Shown here piece after piece: positions 31,140-42,242 of a DNA stretch of 64,000 nucleotides. The notes beneath the pieces are model-generated. The model had not been told where the DNA came from. It did no database searches and saw nothing but the letters and a program-made list of their open reading frames with translations. Origin of the DNA: Tipula vernalis (lineage: Eukaryota; Arthropoda; Insecta; Diptera; Tipulidae). The stretch is from positions 313,205,236 through 313,269,235 of the forward strand of contig OY282560.1 of NCBI GenBank assembly GCA_958295665.1, in the 5' to 3' direction. A program made the position numbers and the translations under genes. Numbering within the stretch: the first letter of the stretch is position 1; every line of letters starts with the position of its first letter.

Positions 31140-32147
31140 AGATTAAGTAAGAGAATTAGAAATTGGATCTAAATTAAAATCAAAAGAAACGACCGGCTGA
31201 TTAATAAAAATATTTGAACTATGGAACTCTGGATTTGATTTTGATTTCGAACACTCTATTTTGGAATTTCTTGGATCCGAAGTGGAATGCTCGGTTTGGT
31301 TGCTTGAACAGATCTCATATTGTTTCCCGAAAAGGAAGGCTTGACATATTGACGAATTGACATATTGACGTTTTCTGCAAGAACTTATTTGATGCCCTGG
31401 TATTTTACAGTATGCGCAGATAACTGTCTCTTGTACAATGCGTATGTTTGGAAATGGCCTTATATTATTTAAATTGTTAGCGGATTTGTTAGACGATGGA
31501 ATGGTTTTACTAGCAGAATTAAAGTTTAGTACTGTACTTCGACTAAAACAGTTTTCTGCTGAATGTCCATTCCGCTTACAGAGTTGATATTTTAATCGGT
31601 TACGAATTGGAGCAAAACTTACATGATTTCGACTGCTAATGATAAGTTCCTCCTCACATGCTTGGTTTACATAGCATCTTGAAGCTTAGAGAATCTACAT
31701 GCTTTAACGATTGTTTTAATAGAATCATGAAGACCTTCTTGGGAAGCTTTAAGATCAGTTTTGGAATTCAAATTTATGACAATTTTTGCAGAATTTGCTC
31801 CTTCGGCATCCTTCTCTACTCGACCTGCGTATGTGATGACACTTTCACGTTGATGTTGACGAACGTTAATTAGTTGTATTTGTAGTTGCTCTATTGACCG
31901 AGAATATTGAAATTTTTGTTTTACCTCATTTTTCAAATCATCTCATGAATCGAACTGTGCATGCTTTATTACGTCATAAGCTTTACCTGATAATTTTTTT
32001 TAACAAATTTAAAATTTTTTCATTTTCTGTATTTGCTAAACTATCAAATACTACATCACAGCATGCCAAAAATTTATGCAAATTATCCGGATTTCCGTCA
32101 TAATCAGGAATTAATTTTAGTGCTATTTTGATATTTAATTTAGACAT
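31140..32147 (-). pseudogene. Gypsy gag with two zinc knuckles, degenerate
   Basis: The likely start is the ATG at 32145-32147 (MSKLNIKIALKLIPDYDGNP, then NLHKFLACCDVVFDSL), typical of 17.6/297-type Gag. After a break, the frame 31936-31667 continues with QLQIQLINVRQHQRESVITY. Near 31590 CKRNGHSAENC has the shape of a knuckle whose first Cys has become Tyr. At 31377-31418 CAYCKIPGHQISSC is an intact CX2CX4HX4C knuckle. Gag packages the RNA. Stops and frameshifts between the parts make it non-functional. Confidence 0.8.
31377..31418 (-). other. Intact CCHC zinc-knuckle sequence in gag
   Basis: CAYCKIPGHQISSC matches CX2CX4HX4C exactly, the nucleic-acid-binding motif of retroviral-type nucleocapsid. 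Confidence 0.85.
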
Positions 32148-32157
32148 AATTTGATTT

Positions 32158-32235
32158 ATTACTTATATACAATATTCATCTTAATATTCAAATAATTGTT
32201 ATGTACTAATAATACAGTATAGCATAGATAATAGA
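32158..32235. repeat. 78-bp segment shared with 26440-26517
   Basis: Second copy of the segment described at 26440-26517. It lies immediately upstream of the gypsy gag ATG, where leader or LTR sequence would be expected. Confidence 0.5.
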
Positions 32236-35158
32236 TAATATTTAATTCATAACAAGCTTATAACTCAAACAAATACTCTTTTTCAACGAAACTATATGAA
32301 ATGTAATATTTAGCCATATCTAGACATTATAACACGGTTTTACTCAGAATTACCATGAATTTTAATTTTGATTCATACATTGTGTGTGTGTGTAAATGGA
32401 AATTAAATTTTGTCGCATTTAAATATGAATAATAAAATACTAAAATTTATAACGAATTGAAAATAAATGCTTCAATTTTATAAAACATATAAATTACATT
32501 ATTGACACAAACGAACATACATGAATTTTAATGTTTCGAAATTAAATTGTATATAGGGAAAGGTGTAAATGCAGAATCTGTTTGAACGTATTAAACAAAT
32601 TAAATTTTTTTTAAATATTATTTCTAGAATTATTCAAGAAACAATTTTAAAATTGCATAATTTATTATATAACTTTTAAAAGCTTTTAAGCAGGTTTTAT
32701 TAAATTATAGCAAATTAATTTTAAAATCGACGTCAAATGTAAAAAATAATATTGCTGAAATCTCAGTTCAAACGATTAATCTTCCACAACCAATTTAATT
32801 AGGTTCTTAAAAAGCTTTAACCATTTCTAGGATTAATCAATTTATTTAAATCGGGAGAGGATTAGAAAAAGCCGAGGAATGATAATTAGCCATTGATAAG
32901 CACGCTTTTCTAATTTTTTTTTAAAAAGGTCGTGCCACTAGAATTATCAGTATTCCACAGTAAGCAATTGAACTACATATCATATTTGGCTAAGTTCACC
33001 TAAATCAAACAATCTTGAATTCAAATAAATCTCTAAATTAATACCCCTAAATGTTGATTCATGGTTTTGTATATACATACATAATTTGCTTGTTGTTATC
33101 TAAAATTCAATTATGGTTTTTGTCAAACTTTTTTGATTTCCAGCTTGAGATGGGAGAGAAGAATAATAAAAGGATGGGTCCTGCATCATTCTGCAATAAC
33201 ATTTTAAAATTTTTTTTTATAAAAACTTGAACAAAATGTTTTTTATTTTTATTGACTTAGTTGAATAATGTAAACTGTAAACCTCTTTTAAAAAACTATT
33301 TTGTTTCATAAGATGTCTGTTGTATACAAAACCAATGAAACCAAACAAAGTAAAACTATATTTTCGTCAGAACTTACATTGTTCACTAACGAAATTAAAT
33401 TTTTTGCTATTCAGGCAACTCGCCGTTGAATTATTTATATTGTACATGAATATAGTAAATGGAACACGAATACAAACTGATTGTTACAATTTAACACCAC
33501 TTGTCAGGTACATTTTCAAAACAATAGAATGAATTAAATATTTAAAATCTAAATTTGGGTTATGATAATAAACCCAGTTTAGTCTCACTTCTATAAACCT
33601 TGTTATTTCAAATTGCCGAAATGCGTCGGGAAATCGTGCCGAATATATTTTTTTTCGGTAATTATATTGTATCGATCAATCGATTTAAAATATTATTTCT
33701 GATCCTCCGATTCTATGATTTACTCAGGCTTTCACATATATTTTAACCAGTGGCGGCTGCCGATTTACCATTGACAGACACAAAGGTTATCGCGACAGTC
33801 TCTTTTTTGTATTTCATATTTATCGTAAAGAGTGCGGTTTGACTGAAAGCCAGCTTCCACTGATTACATAGAAAATTGTCTTTCTTGATCATTGTAGTTC
33901 TAGCGGCATAATTCCTGCAGCTCGGTCAGGTAGAGGAGATTGACGTGGGTTAGAAGTACTACAAGTAAGACCTAGGTAGACGCTGATATGGAATAAAACG
34001 GAAGGATGAGTCAACGCTCAAAGGTACACGATTTGAAAAAGCGGCTTAGACCACATGCTTCAAACAGGGTGAGTTATTGAAAGGAACAAGTAAAAAAATT
34101 TTAATTCCCTTTATGGGAATTGTTAGTAAGTGTTTGAGATGAGTGATGTGTTGGCAGCAGAAAGGGTGAGTGGGCGTTGCCGCATTCCTTGGCCGGACGT
34201 AGTAGTTGTGGTTTTTCTATACTTAAGATTTCCTCTTGCTAATAATGATGAAAAGGCTTGGTTGTATGTTTTAACCCGTATATTTCTGGTAATATTTTAA
34301 TATTCACCGTTCAATTTGAACCCGAATTCGACTCTCCAAATTTCACTAGAAATTTTTTACCGTTAGGACATTTACCGTAATTTTGAAGATTTTTTTTTTA
34401 GTTACTGAGTTATCCGACAAACAAATCGTTCATTTAATTATGCATTCGTTGTTCATTTAATTACCTTAGATTTAGAATTTTCACAGAATGATATCATAAT
34501 TAATAATTTTTTAATTATGACAATTTTCGTTTAGATGTCAAAATTAACAAATTCTAAAAAAATGCTGTAAGCAGCTTTGAGGAGTTATCCAATAATAAGC
34601 GGCCTTGGAGCGTTCGGCTTTTGAATTCGTGTAGACGTTGCATAACTTACAAAAATCATTACCTAAGCATATTTTGGGACACTAGCACAGATAACTATAG
34701 TGTTGTTCTTTCTAGATTTTTTTTTTCAACATCAATGCATATGCATATCGGAAACTGTGAAATTTAGGATTTCAGGAAGGTTGTGGAAGTTCAAAAATTT
34801 TAGGAGTAACGAAATGGTTTATTATTCGTATATTCTCTAATCAGTGATGTAACTTGTATTTACAAGCTTTCATTGTTGAGATTTGTTCGCATTCGGAATT
34901 GGATACAAATTAAATTAGATACAAAGCAGCCATTAAACCGTTAACGGCAAAGCATAATTTAAGAAAATGTAGTTGGCGATGATGCAATTCTTTACAATTA
35001 TATCATGGAAGATGGAGATATCAGGCGAGCCTTACGTAAAGAGATGATTGAAAAAGAGTTAGGTATCACAGTTAAAATATATAAAAAAGCCTTGCAACCT
35101 TGAAAATATTTTGAATAAAACATGTTCAATTGTTTACGTACAATAAATTGGTGCTTAC
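32236..35158. other. AT-rich stretch, no gene recognised
   Basis: About 33036-33135 carries a diverged end of the dispersed repeat (CCCCTAAATGTTGATTC). At about 34965-35102 a plus-strand frame reads GDDAILYNYIMEDGDIRRAL, then KEMIEKELGITVKIYKKALQ and a stop; it looks protein-like but has no clear start or family. A TGTGTG run occurs near 32380. The rest shows nothing I can support. Confidence 0.45.
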
Positions 35159-35490
35159 AAAAATTGAGATGTGGCCAACAAAGACTTTCTTTTACGAGCA
35201 TCGATTTTTGAGAAACTTATAATGCAAATTTCTTGCAAACTTAAGATTTTTTTGATTTTTTCATGTTTTCTGTAAATTTTATATTTTTGAGATATTTGCA
35301 AAATAAATTTTATGGTTGACGGAAGCTGGGAGCTGAGACTTTGAAATTTATGAAAAAAGTTTAGACATGAAGTTGCAGTTTGATTGATTAAACCTTCTGG
35401 GTCACAAACTGACAGTCATATATGTAGACCAACCGACACCACTTCGGCACCCAATTTTTCGGACTCAAGGAGCACAAAATTTTTTTATTT
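35159..35490 (-). repeat. CTGT-bearing repeat, copy 4 (inverted, diverged)
   Basis: It starts AAAAATTGAGATGTGGCCAA, the complement of the family right end. It continues through complements of the AACTTCA, TTTAACCAATC and CCTGAGTCCGAAAAAGTG blocks, with the CTGT array reduced to a few units, and fades after GGACTCAAGGAGC near 35473. Confidence 0.7.
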
Positions 35491-35740
35491 TGGTAATTTT
35501 TTTTTTCAAATGAACACACGCGGTACATACAAAAATATGACGTCAGGGTGTCAGTGCTGGTTTGTGACAGAATTCCCGATGATGATGACGGTGATACACG
35601 ATGGTGATCAAAGTTATGATGTTGCTGTCGCTGAATTCGTTGCTTCTTTTATAGAGGCTGATGTTCTTGGTGCTGGTCTCATTGCTTCACTGATGATGGC
35701 GATGATGATATGGTTTATTTGTCTAGTGCTTGGGTGCGTC
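35491..35740. other. GATGATG-rich stretch, nothing recognised
   Basis: The open plus-strand frame at 35384-35779 spans a repeat copy and a GAT-rich patch and shows no motif; it is not counted as a gene. Confidence 0.45.
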
Positions 35741-36240
35741 AATTATACGTTTGCAGGTAAGGCGTCAATTAAAGATTGAACTTGCACAAAAATCTTCAAA
35801 TCTTCGGCAATCGAAATTTAAAAACAACATGGATGACATCCACACATAAAACAAAAATATTTGGACCCAATTGATAACCTTGGGGAATTCCTCAACGACA
35901 ATACCTAGTCATATTTCCATGAGAATTTTGGAACAACAATTGCCCGCGACAGACGAATTAAATAATTCAAACTAATAGTTTGAATTATTTAATTCATTCC
36001 TAATTTTAGTTGTACCGCCTGCCACCAGATGCCAAATTACTTTTTCTCTTTGTTGTTTTATTTCAATTCGAAAAAATAATTCGCGACTTGTTTTCATGAG
36101 AAAAAATTATTCAAAAATAATTCGAATTAAATTTAAATACTACCTACTAGATAAGAAGCAATCCATTTTAGAAACACTGGATCAATCCTAATAGCAGATG
36201 GTTTCCTTTGAATAATTTTATGATCAATTCCTTCATTTAT
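35741..36240 (-). pseudogene. Non-LTR reverse transcriptase fragment
   Basis: Minus-strand blocks in shifting frames: DHKIIQRKPSAIRIDPVFLK then WIASYL (about 36220-36140), the segment after the FDKVNH box; GIPQGYQLGPNIFVLC (about 35890-35845); and a decayed YADD region read as AEDLKIFVQ near 35800. The spacing fits a jockey/CR1-type RT. A perfect palindrome (35955-35995) sits between the first two blocks. Confidence 0.7.
35955..35995. repeat. Perfect 41-bp palindrome
   Basis: GAATTAAATAATTCAAACTA is followed by a single A and then by its exact complement. It could form a 20-bp hairpin. There is no terminator context, and it lies inside a degraded RT. Confidence 0.92.
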
Positions 36241-36476
36241 GCCCCGGCTAAATTAGTAATGCTAAACCGAAATGACAACTGTAGCAACGGTACAAACGTG
36301 ACATATACATAGCTCAGCCAGGTAAAATAGCAAAGCTAAATATCATTGCTACAAAACTTGCAAATAAAATGAAAAGCTTCAGCAAAATCAAAATTAATTG
36401 CATAAAATTAGGCATTAGAGTCTATTGATTCAATAAAAAAATATAAAGGGCTGAAACCTCGGTCGGAACTTCGGTC

Positions 36477-36990
36477 TTGATTAATTCAACTCCCAAATCA
36501 ATCCCGAAATGAATCTCTTAAGGCAATCTTCAGCTCAACCTCCAACTCAATATAAAATTCAACCTCCATCTCAATCGCAATATAATTCTAAACGCAATCA
36601 CCAAATTAACGGCCAACCAAACCCTCAAATCAAACACCAAATCAACCCTTAACCTAACTCCAAATCAACTCTTAAATAATTCCCCAACAGAACAACTCAC
36701 TTAACCCCAATGCAGGCTAATTAAATCGTAACTAAACTTCAACTCAACTTAGCTCGAACCAAATCTCAACCCTCTGCTCAACTTACACCATCATACAACC
36801 AAACCATCGTACCATCATACCATTATGCCATCATCATCATCATCATACCACCATCACCATTAGCAACACCAGCACGCAATTCTTATATACAAACCATCAT
36901 ACCATTGTACCATCATAACATCACAACATCATATCTTCGTCAGAAATCTTAGAAATTCCTCTGACAATATTTGTGTAAAGTTTAGTTCAA
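36477..36990. repeat. CTCAAC-rich arm of a composite foldback repeat, copy 1 left
   Basis: This is a degenerate run of CAACTC/CTCAAC-type words. The first part (36477-36613) is nearly identical to 38676-38815 inside the non-LTR element downstream. The opposite-strand version (GAGTTG-rich) lies at 40572-40920. Confidence 0.7.
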
Positions 36991-37035
36991 ATCGTTCAAT
37001 GCGTGTGCATTTGTTTAAATATCACACACATATAC

Positions 37036-37219
<184 letters not shown>

Positions 37220-37234
37220 ACTCACTTTTAAATA

Positions 37235-37305
37235 TAGTGAAACCTCATTTCAACGGACAGTCAATATAGCGGAATCCTCACTTTAACGGACAAACTTTTA
37301 AGTCC
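37235..37305 (+). repeat. Pogo/Tigger-type MITE, left half
   Basis: TAGTGAAACCTCATTTCAAC and the next block match the left end of the complete MITE at 47110-47340. The rest of the element continues at 40331-40571, after a non-LTR insertion. Confidence 0.8.
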
Positions 37306-37439
37306 CATGCAACTAAAGTTTTTCAATGAAACCCTCCCTTAGATAAGCTGACACTTTATTAGTAGAATTTTATATTTCTGTGACGATACAGGTTTTACGA
37401 GTAGACTTCAAATTGAAACTTTTACGCTTAAATTAATTC

Positions 37440-38398
37440 TAAATGCAATCATCAGCTTTAATTTTGCACATTTGAACCTGGTAGTCTTGTTTCTAATTTT
37501 ACAGAATTTACCTCCATTGTTAAAGGTGTGCCTCTGCATTTAATTGATATTTCTGAGACGTGGCTTAAAGAGAGACACTTTGATATTCAGTTAAATTTAA
37601 ATGGCTATAACATCATTCGGAAGGATCGAATTGATGACCTCAATAGACGTGGCGGAGGAGTAGCCCTATACATTAAAAAAAAACTTGAGCTACAAATTAA
37701 TCAAAAAAAGTACTCTTGACTCTTCGTTTGATTTCATCTTCATTGAAATGTGTAATACCCTAAATGAGAAAGTTTCAGTTGGTGTTGTTTTTTGTCCTTC
37801 GTGTATTAAATTTGTAAATAGACTGAGGAAGTTTTCGACAGACTCAGTCGGCAAATATAGCGATATTCTTATTCTAGGTGATTTCAATCTGGATGTCAAT
37901 TCTAATAAAAAGTGTGTACGGACATTCAGGGATTTTATTTTCTCACTGGACCTAGAAATTGCATCATATTGCCCTACTAACTTTATGGCTAGAACTATGA
38001 CTTGTCTTGATCTATTGGTTTTGAATAATGGACTATTTACAACCTATGATATGATTTTCGGCTCGTATAATTTTGATATAAATATTTATGACAAGGACGC
38101 CTTTAGATATTGCCGATCATTGCATAGCGTAGATCAAAATGCTTTGCTTATTGCAGGAAATTCGTTTGATTGGGGAGTAATTTCCCTCATCCCGGATGTT
38201 AATAATGTTAATAATCAATTGGATCATTTCAATGCACTGGTGTCTCAACTTCTCGATGACTTTGCAACAAAAAGAAAAATTTCTTTGGAGCCACCGTGCA
38301 AGTCTTTCTCATTAAATCACTCTATACTGTACCATCGGAATATTATAGATTTTCTTCATGCAACTTGGAGAGCAAAAAAAAAATCCTACTTTATTTAG
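37440..38398 (+). pseudogene. AP-like endonuclease of the CR1/L2-like element
   Basis: After a frameshift near 37475, the frame has LIDISETWLK (metal-binding Glu) and GYNIIRKDR followed by GGGVALYIKKK. It shifts at about 37700 into a 237-codon frame with LILGDFNLDVN, the conserved catalytic Asp/Asn strand. The last part (AFRYCRSLHSVDQNALL) is the linker toward RT. Frameshifts make it non-functional. The enzyme would nick the target DNA to start reverse transcription. Confidence 0.8.
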
Positions 38399-38639
38399 TC
38401 ATTATAAGAATTACAGGAATAAGGTTAATGAGACGCAGATGATTAAAGCAGCGAAGCTACAGTATTTTAAAAGTAATATTTTTAATTTGGACCTACCCAA
38501 TAGGATTTGATGGCGGAATTTCCAAAAATATGGTCTTTCAAAAACCAAACGAACTGCGCCGTGTCGGATTTTTCAGTTACTGAGTTCTCAAATCATTTTG
38601 CAAAATGCTCCCAGGTAGCTGGGACTGATAATCAATGTT

Positions 38640-39480
38640 TTTATTTTAGGAATACTTCCATTATGAAAGTATGTAATGCAATTAATTCAACTCCCAAATC
38701 AATCCCGAAATGAATCTCTTAAGGCAATCTTCAGCTCAACCTCCAACTCAATATAAAATTCAACCTCCATCTCAATCGCAACATAATTCTAAACGCAATC
38801 ACCAAATTAACGGCGATTATATTCAATCTGAAGCACAAGGTTCTGATGGTATCCCTATAGGTTTCATTCGACTTTTACTATCGTCAATAAGCACTGTTTT
38901 AACAAACATAATTAACAATGCATTGAATAAATTTGTTTTTCCGACGGGGTGGAAGATTGCACTTATAACCCCTGTTGGGAAGGTACCTAGGCCTGAAACT
39001 ATACAAGACTTTCGACCAATCAGTATACTTCCTTGCTTATCTAAGGTAATTGAAAAAATTATGAAGTTTCAGATGATGAATCATATTTCTAGTGTTTCGA
39101 GAAAGACATCAAAATTATAGATGATTTGAGTTCATTTGTTGCAGAACGTAAAGTGCCTTTGCTTGTGCTTCTAGATTTTCTAAAGCTTTTGACAGTGTCA
39201 ACCATAAAGTTCTGCTCCATAAGTTGCGCTCAAACTTTAATTTTTCCCATTTTGCGGTTAAGCTTTTGGCTTCATACCTATCGGATAGGTATCAAATTGT
39301 CAAATTGAATGAAAAATTTTCCAACGAGAGCTTATTGACTTCTGGTGTTCCTCAGGGTTCAATCTTGGGCCGTTTGTTATTTATGATGTTTATAAATGAT
39401 ATCAGAGACAGCTCCGGTAAAGTTTCATATTTTTGCAGATGATTTGCAAATCTATGACTCAGCAGTAGCTAGCGATATGG
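38640..39480 (+). pseudogene. Reverse transcriptase core of the CR1/L2-like element
   Basis: Blocks across frames: VCNAINS, a repeat insertion, then IQSEAQGSDGIPIGFIRLLL; TPVGKVPRPETIQDFRPISI; LLVLLDFLKLL (region of the first catalytic Asp, with a frameshift just after); LASYLSDRYQIVKLNE; LLTSGVPQGSILGRLLFMMF; and, after another frameshift, the decayed FADDLQIYDS near 39435-39465. The motif order is complete, but at least three frame changes are needed. Confidence 0.82.
38692..38819 (+). repeat. CTCAAC-type repeat fragment inserted in the RT
   Basis: It matches 36480-36613 almost base for base. Removing it would join NAINS to IQSEAQGSDG, as expected for an RT. ATTCA precedes and follows it, which could be a 5-bp target duplication or chance. 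Confidence 0.65.
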
Positions 39481-39519
39481 ATGCTTGCGTTCTGAGAATA
39501 AATGATACACTTTAAAGAA

Positions 39520-40236
39520 TTTTAATTTGGAGCAATAACAATCATATTAAAATGAACCTCTCAAAATCAAAAGCCATGTTCGTAACTAGTAATAAAGTAA
39601 TGTTATCCAACGTTCGGCATTATAATATCAAAATTGACAATGCGAATATTGAGATTGTGGATACGGTTAGGAACTTGGGGTTATTGATGAATGACTAACA
39701 AACTTAGTGATCACGTAACCCAATTATGTGGTAGAATATATGCCACGTTAAGGACGCTATGGCCCCATGAAAGCTATACGCCGTCATACGGTCATTAGTT
39801 ATTCCGCATTTAACTTACTGTGCTCCTATTTATTCTGGTTGCTCTAAGCCCTCGTTCAGAAAATTAAATATCGCTTTTAATTCTTGTGCTGCGGTATATG
39901 TACAACAAAAAGAGAGCTGATTCAATTTCAAGTTATACTCGTTTAATATTGGGGTATGATTTATATCATTATTTAGAGTTCATACCAGTTATTTTCCTTT
40001 ATAAATTAATTTATTACAGAAATCCCATGTATCGCTTCAATTTGATTACATTTTTTAGATCGACTCGTACATCTAGTATCAGTCTTCCTACAAATTGTAA
40101 AACTAAAGCACGTGAGTCATCTTTTTTTGTGCGGGGTATTAAACTTTGGAACTCATTAAATCTTAATTTACAATCTAAGAAAAGTCTAAGTAATTTTAAA
40201 AACGATTGCTTCACATATTTCTCATCTCTAAGTTGA
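39520..40236 (+). pseudogene. RT thumb and C-terminal domain of the CR1/L2-like element
   Basis: IWSNNNHIKMNLSKSKAMFV near 39522-39580 is the post-YADD block, followed by VDTVRNLGLLMND and a stop. After a gap, the frame 39886-40236 has YRNPMYRFNLITFFRSTRTS and then FFVRGIKLWNSLNLNLQSKK, the usual CR1/L2-type C-terminus. The protein ends at a stop at 40236. Confidence 0.78.
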
Positions 40237-40330
40237 TACTTGTTTCATTTTGGAATACTGGTTCATATTGTTTTGTGATAATTTTGTACGGGTAGATGAA
40301 ACCAGATTTATGATTTATGATTTATAAATT

Positions 40331-40571
40331 TTGTCATTTTAGAACCCCATTTCCATCGCACATGTCTAATTTTATCGTAATCGGTTAAGGAATAGCCAAG
40401 TTCCATCCAACTTGGCCATATTCCAGAAATTCATCTAAAAACCATTTGAGAATTCCATTTCCAATCGGATAAGATAAAGAATCCCTAAAAAATTTTTATA
40501 AAAAAAAATCGCAAATCCTTCGTTTAACGGTCACCTCACTATAACGGACAACTTTTTGGTCCCGTCAAGTC
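40331..40571 (+). repeat. Pogo/Tigger-type MITE, right half
   Basis: AACCATTTGAGAATTCCATT, ATCGGATAAGATA and CACCTCACTATAACGGACAA match the right half of 47110-47340. The final TIR is cut off where GAGTTG-rich sequence begins. Confidence 0.75.
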
Positions 40572-41163
40572 ATGAGTTGAGTTCATGTACGGATGTAATT
40601 TTTTGAGTCGCGCTGATTTCAGTATAGAGTTGGAGGTTGAGTTTGCGGTTAAGTTGAGGGATGAGTTGGGAGTCGAGTTAGACGTTGAGTTAGGATTTAG
40701 TTGATTTGAGTTGAGTTGGTTGAGATTTGATTCGTTGAAGTTGAATTAAGGTTGAGCTGGCTTACATTAGAATTGAGTAAGGAGTTCGGTTGGGGAATTA
40801 TTTGTGGGCTTCTCTAAGGTTGATTTGAATTTGAGTTGGAGGTAGAGGTTGAGATGTTGATTGAGTTAAGAGGTCTAGTTAGGGATTGATTTAGGAGTTA
40901 TGTTTTATAGTTTTCATTTCCGGGAAGGTCATTCTCAAATGCACGATAACGTGGTTGTGAAGGTAAAGTTCGCTCAAGGCGAAGCATCTCCCAATTTTTC
41001 GATATTAAATCATTTCCCAAAATGAACACTAAATACAAACCAATAATAAAAATTCAAAAGGATTTTCTATTAACAAATTGGCTGCCATAAATATTCATTG
41101 TTTAAATAACCTAAAGCTTTTAAATCAGTCCAAAGCGCCGCGCACCATAAAATCGAATCTCAT
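40572..41163. repeat. GAGTTG-rich arm plus flank of the composite repeat, copy 1 right
   Basis: It corresponds to 47816-48457: GAGTTGAGTTCATGTACGGA, the GAGTTG-rich run, then a unique-looking flank ending AGCGCCGCGCACCATAAAAT. The shared length is about 600 bp, with short indels. Confidence 0.85.
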
Positions 41164-41341
41164 TGTTGATTTTTCGGCATTTTTTATAGACAAATATTTT
41201 GCAGAGTAATACATTGGTATAACTCTTTGGGCCTTCAGCCAAAATTACGGGGAGGGGGGAAGATATTTCTAATTTTTTTCAGTAAATATGTTATGAGCGA
41301 TTGCCCTATTTGTCTATAAAAAAAATGCCGAAAAATCAACT
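41164..41341. repeat. 178-bp MITE with about 32-bp terminal inverted repeats
   Basis: The left end GTTGATTTTTCGGCATTTTT and following TATAGACAAAT pair with ATTTGTCTATAAA...ATGCCGAAAAATCAAC on the right. It has no coding capacity. It sits at the junction between the composite repeat and the errantivirus remnant. Confidence 0.8.
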
Positions 41342-41397
41342 GATGCTATTATTGATATTTAATGGAACCACCTTTATTGTTGTTGATGTCTCATCTT

Positions 41398-41916
41398 CTA
41401 ATTTTGGTATCTCCAATATGTAAAGGAGTGTTTCATCATTGATTGCGATCTTTGCGGTGCAATAAATTTAAGTGCTTCATCCGGTATTATTATGTTTACC
41501 CCTTGATCAATGAGCATGTTTTTTACTGCAATTATTTCTTTCAGTGACAGGATCTTGTTGCTGGGTAATGCTACTTTCGTGCGTATAATCGCATCCTGGA
41601 TATCTTTTGGAATTTTGTTGATTGTATCCATGTGCATAATTGAATTTATTATTTCTAATTCAGTTAATGCGATTCTGTTAGCCATTGTTGTACTGGTTAT
41701 TACTTCGTTTATCGTATTCGTAAACAGCTGAATTCTCTTGTTGATCTGTTCATTCACCTGGAACAGTTGATTATTATCATTTATGAGTTCATTCATCGTC
41801 GTATTAATTATTCGTAGATCGTCGGCATCTGGGTTTCTCGCCACCCATTTCCACGCTGTTCCTAAGGCATCCCATCTTTTCTGTCTGAGACTTTTCGGTG
41901 GTTGTGAAAATATCAA
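41398..41916 (-). pseudogene. env: Env-like protein fragment of the errantivirus
   Basis: This 172-codon frame begins just upstream of RQKR (residues 11-14), a furin-type site as found before the fusion subunit of insect retrovirus Env proteins. It continues with WDALGTAWKWVARNPDADDL and a helical region rich in Asn/Ile. The signal peptide, the surface subunit and the C-terminal membrane anchor are missing, so it cannot be a working envelope protein. The upstream end is joined to integrase sequence by a deletion. Confidence 0.8.
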
Positions 41917-42240
41917 TATGAACCCTCTCCAGTGGTTTGGTGGTGTTTGGCCTTGGTGATATTTTTATATTATAAGGCTTTCTCTCGTATTTGTGCATAT
42001 TTCATATGGAACATGAATTTACGTAACTGCTTACTTTTTTTGTGATGTTTGGAAAAAAGTATGCTCTCTTAATCTGATTCTCTACTTCTTTGATGCCTCT
42101 GTGAGCTCTTTTTGTGAACAATTTTCTCTAAATGAGTCTTGGATTTTTTGGTAGAGACTTTCTGGTGCTAGTATGGCTGATTGTTTGCCATTATGGAAGT
42201 TTCTTAGGACGTTGGTAATATCATTTTTTACGAAAGATTC
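41917..42240 (-). pseudogene. Errantivirus integrase remnant
   Basis: The reading of 42140-41930 gives the zinc-finger region, with the HRGIKEV block and MHKYERKPYNIK, then TTKPLERVHIDIF, the first catalytic Asp block. Immediately afterwards the frame passes into env-like sequence, so the rest of the integrase core and its C-terminus are deleted. No function is possible. Confidence 0.78.
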
Positions 42241-42242
42241 TC

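Larger units (their letters stand above)
27065..32157 (-). mobile_element. 17.6-like Ty3/gypsy retrotransposon, degenerate and nested
   Basis: Minus-strand order is gag (32147-31140), then a non-LTR insertion (31139-29778), protease and linker (about 29770-29000), RT (about 29000-28400), RNase H (28253-27936) and integrase (27900-27065). The integrase and RT resemble the 17.6/297 branch of insect gypsy elements. Env is not seen, and the 3' end is replaced by a CTGT repeat copy. Stops, frameshifts and deletions are spread throughout. Confidence 0.85.
37410..40330 (+). mobile_element. CR1/L2-like non-LTR retrotransposon, degenerate
   Basis: Plus-strand order is endonuclease (about 37440-38398), RT (about 38640-39480), RT thumb and C-terminal part (to 40236), and a 3' tail of ATTTATG-type units at about 40305-40330. 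Such a short 3' microsatellite is typical of CR1/L2-like elements. The insertion splits a pogo-type MITE. About 130 bp of CTCAAC-type repeat lie inside the RT start. Confidence 0.8.

Noticed and set aside
35384..35779. 131-residue plus-strand protein with a hydrophobic end
   Set aside because: It starts inside a diverged repeat copy and continues through a GAT-rich patch; no motif or conservation is visible.
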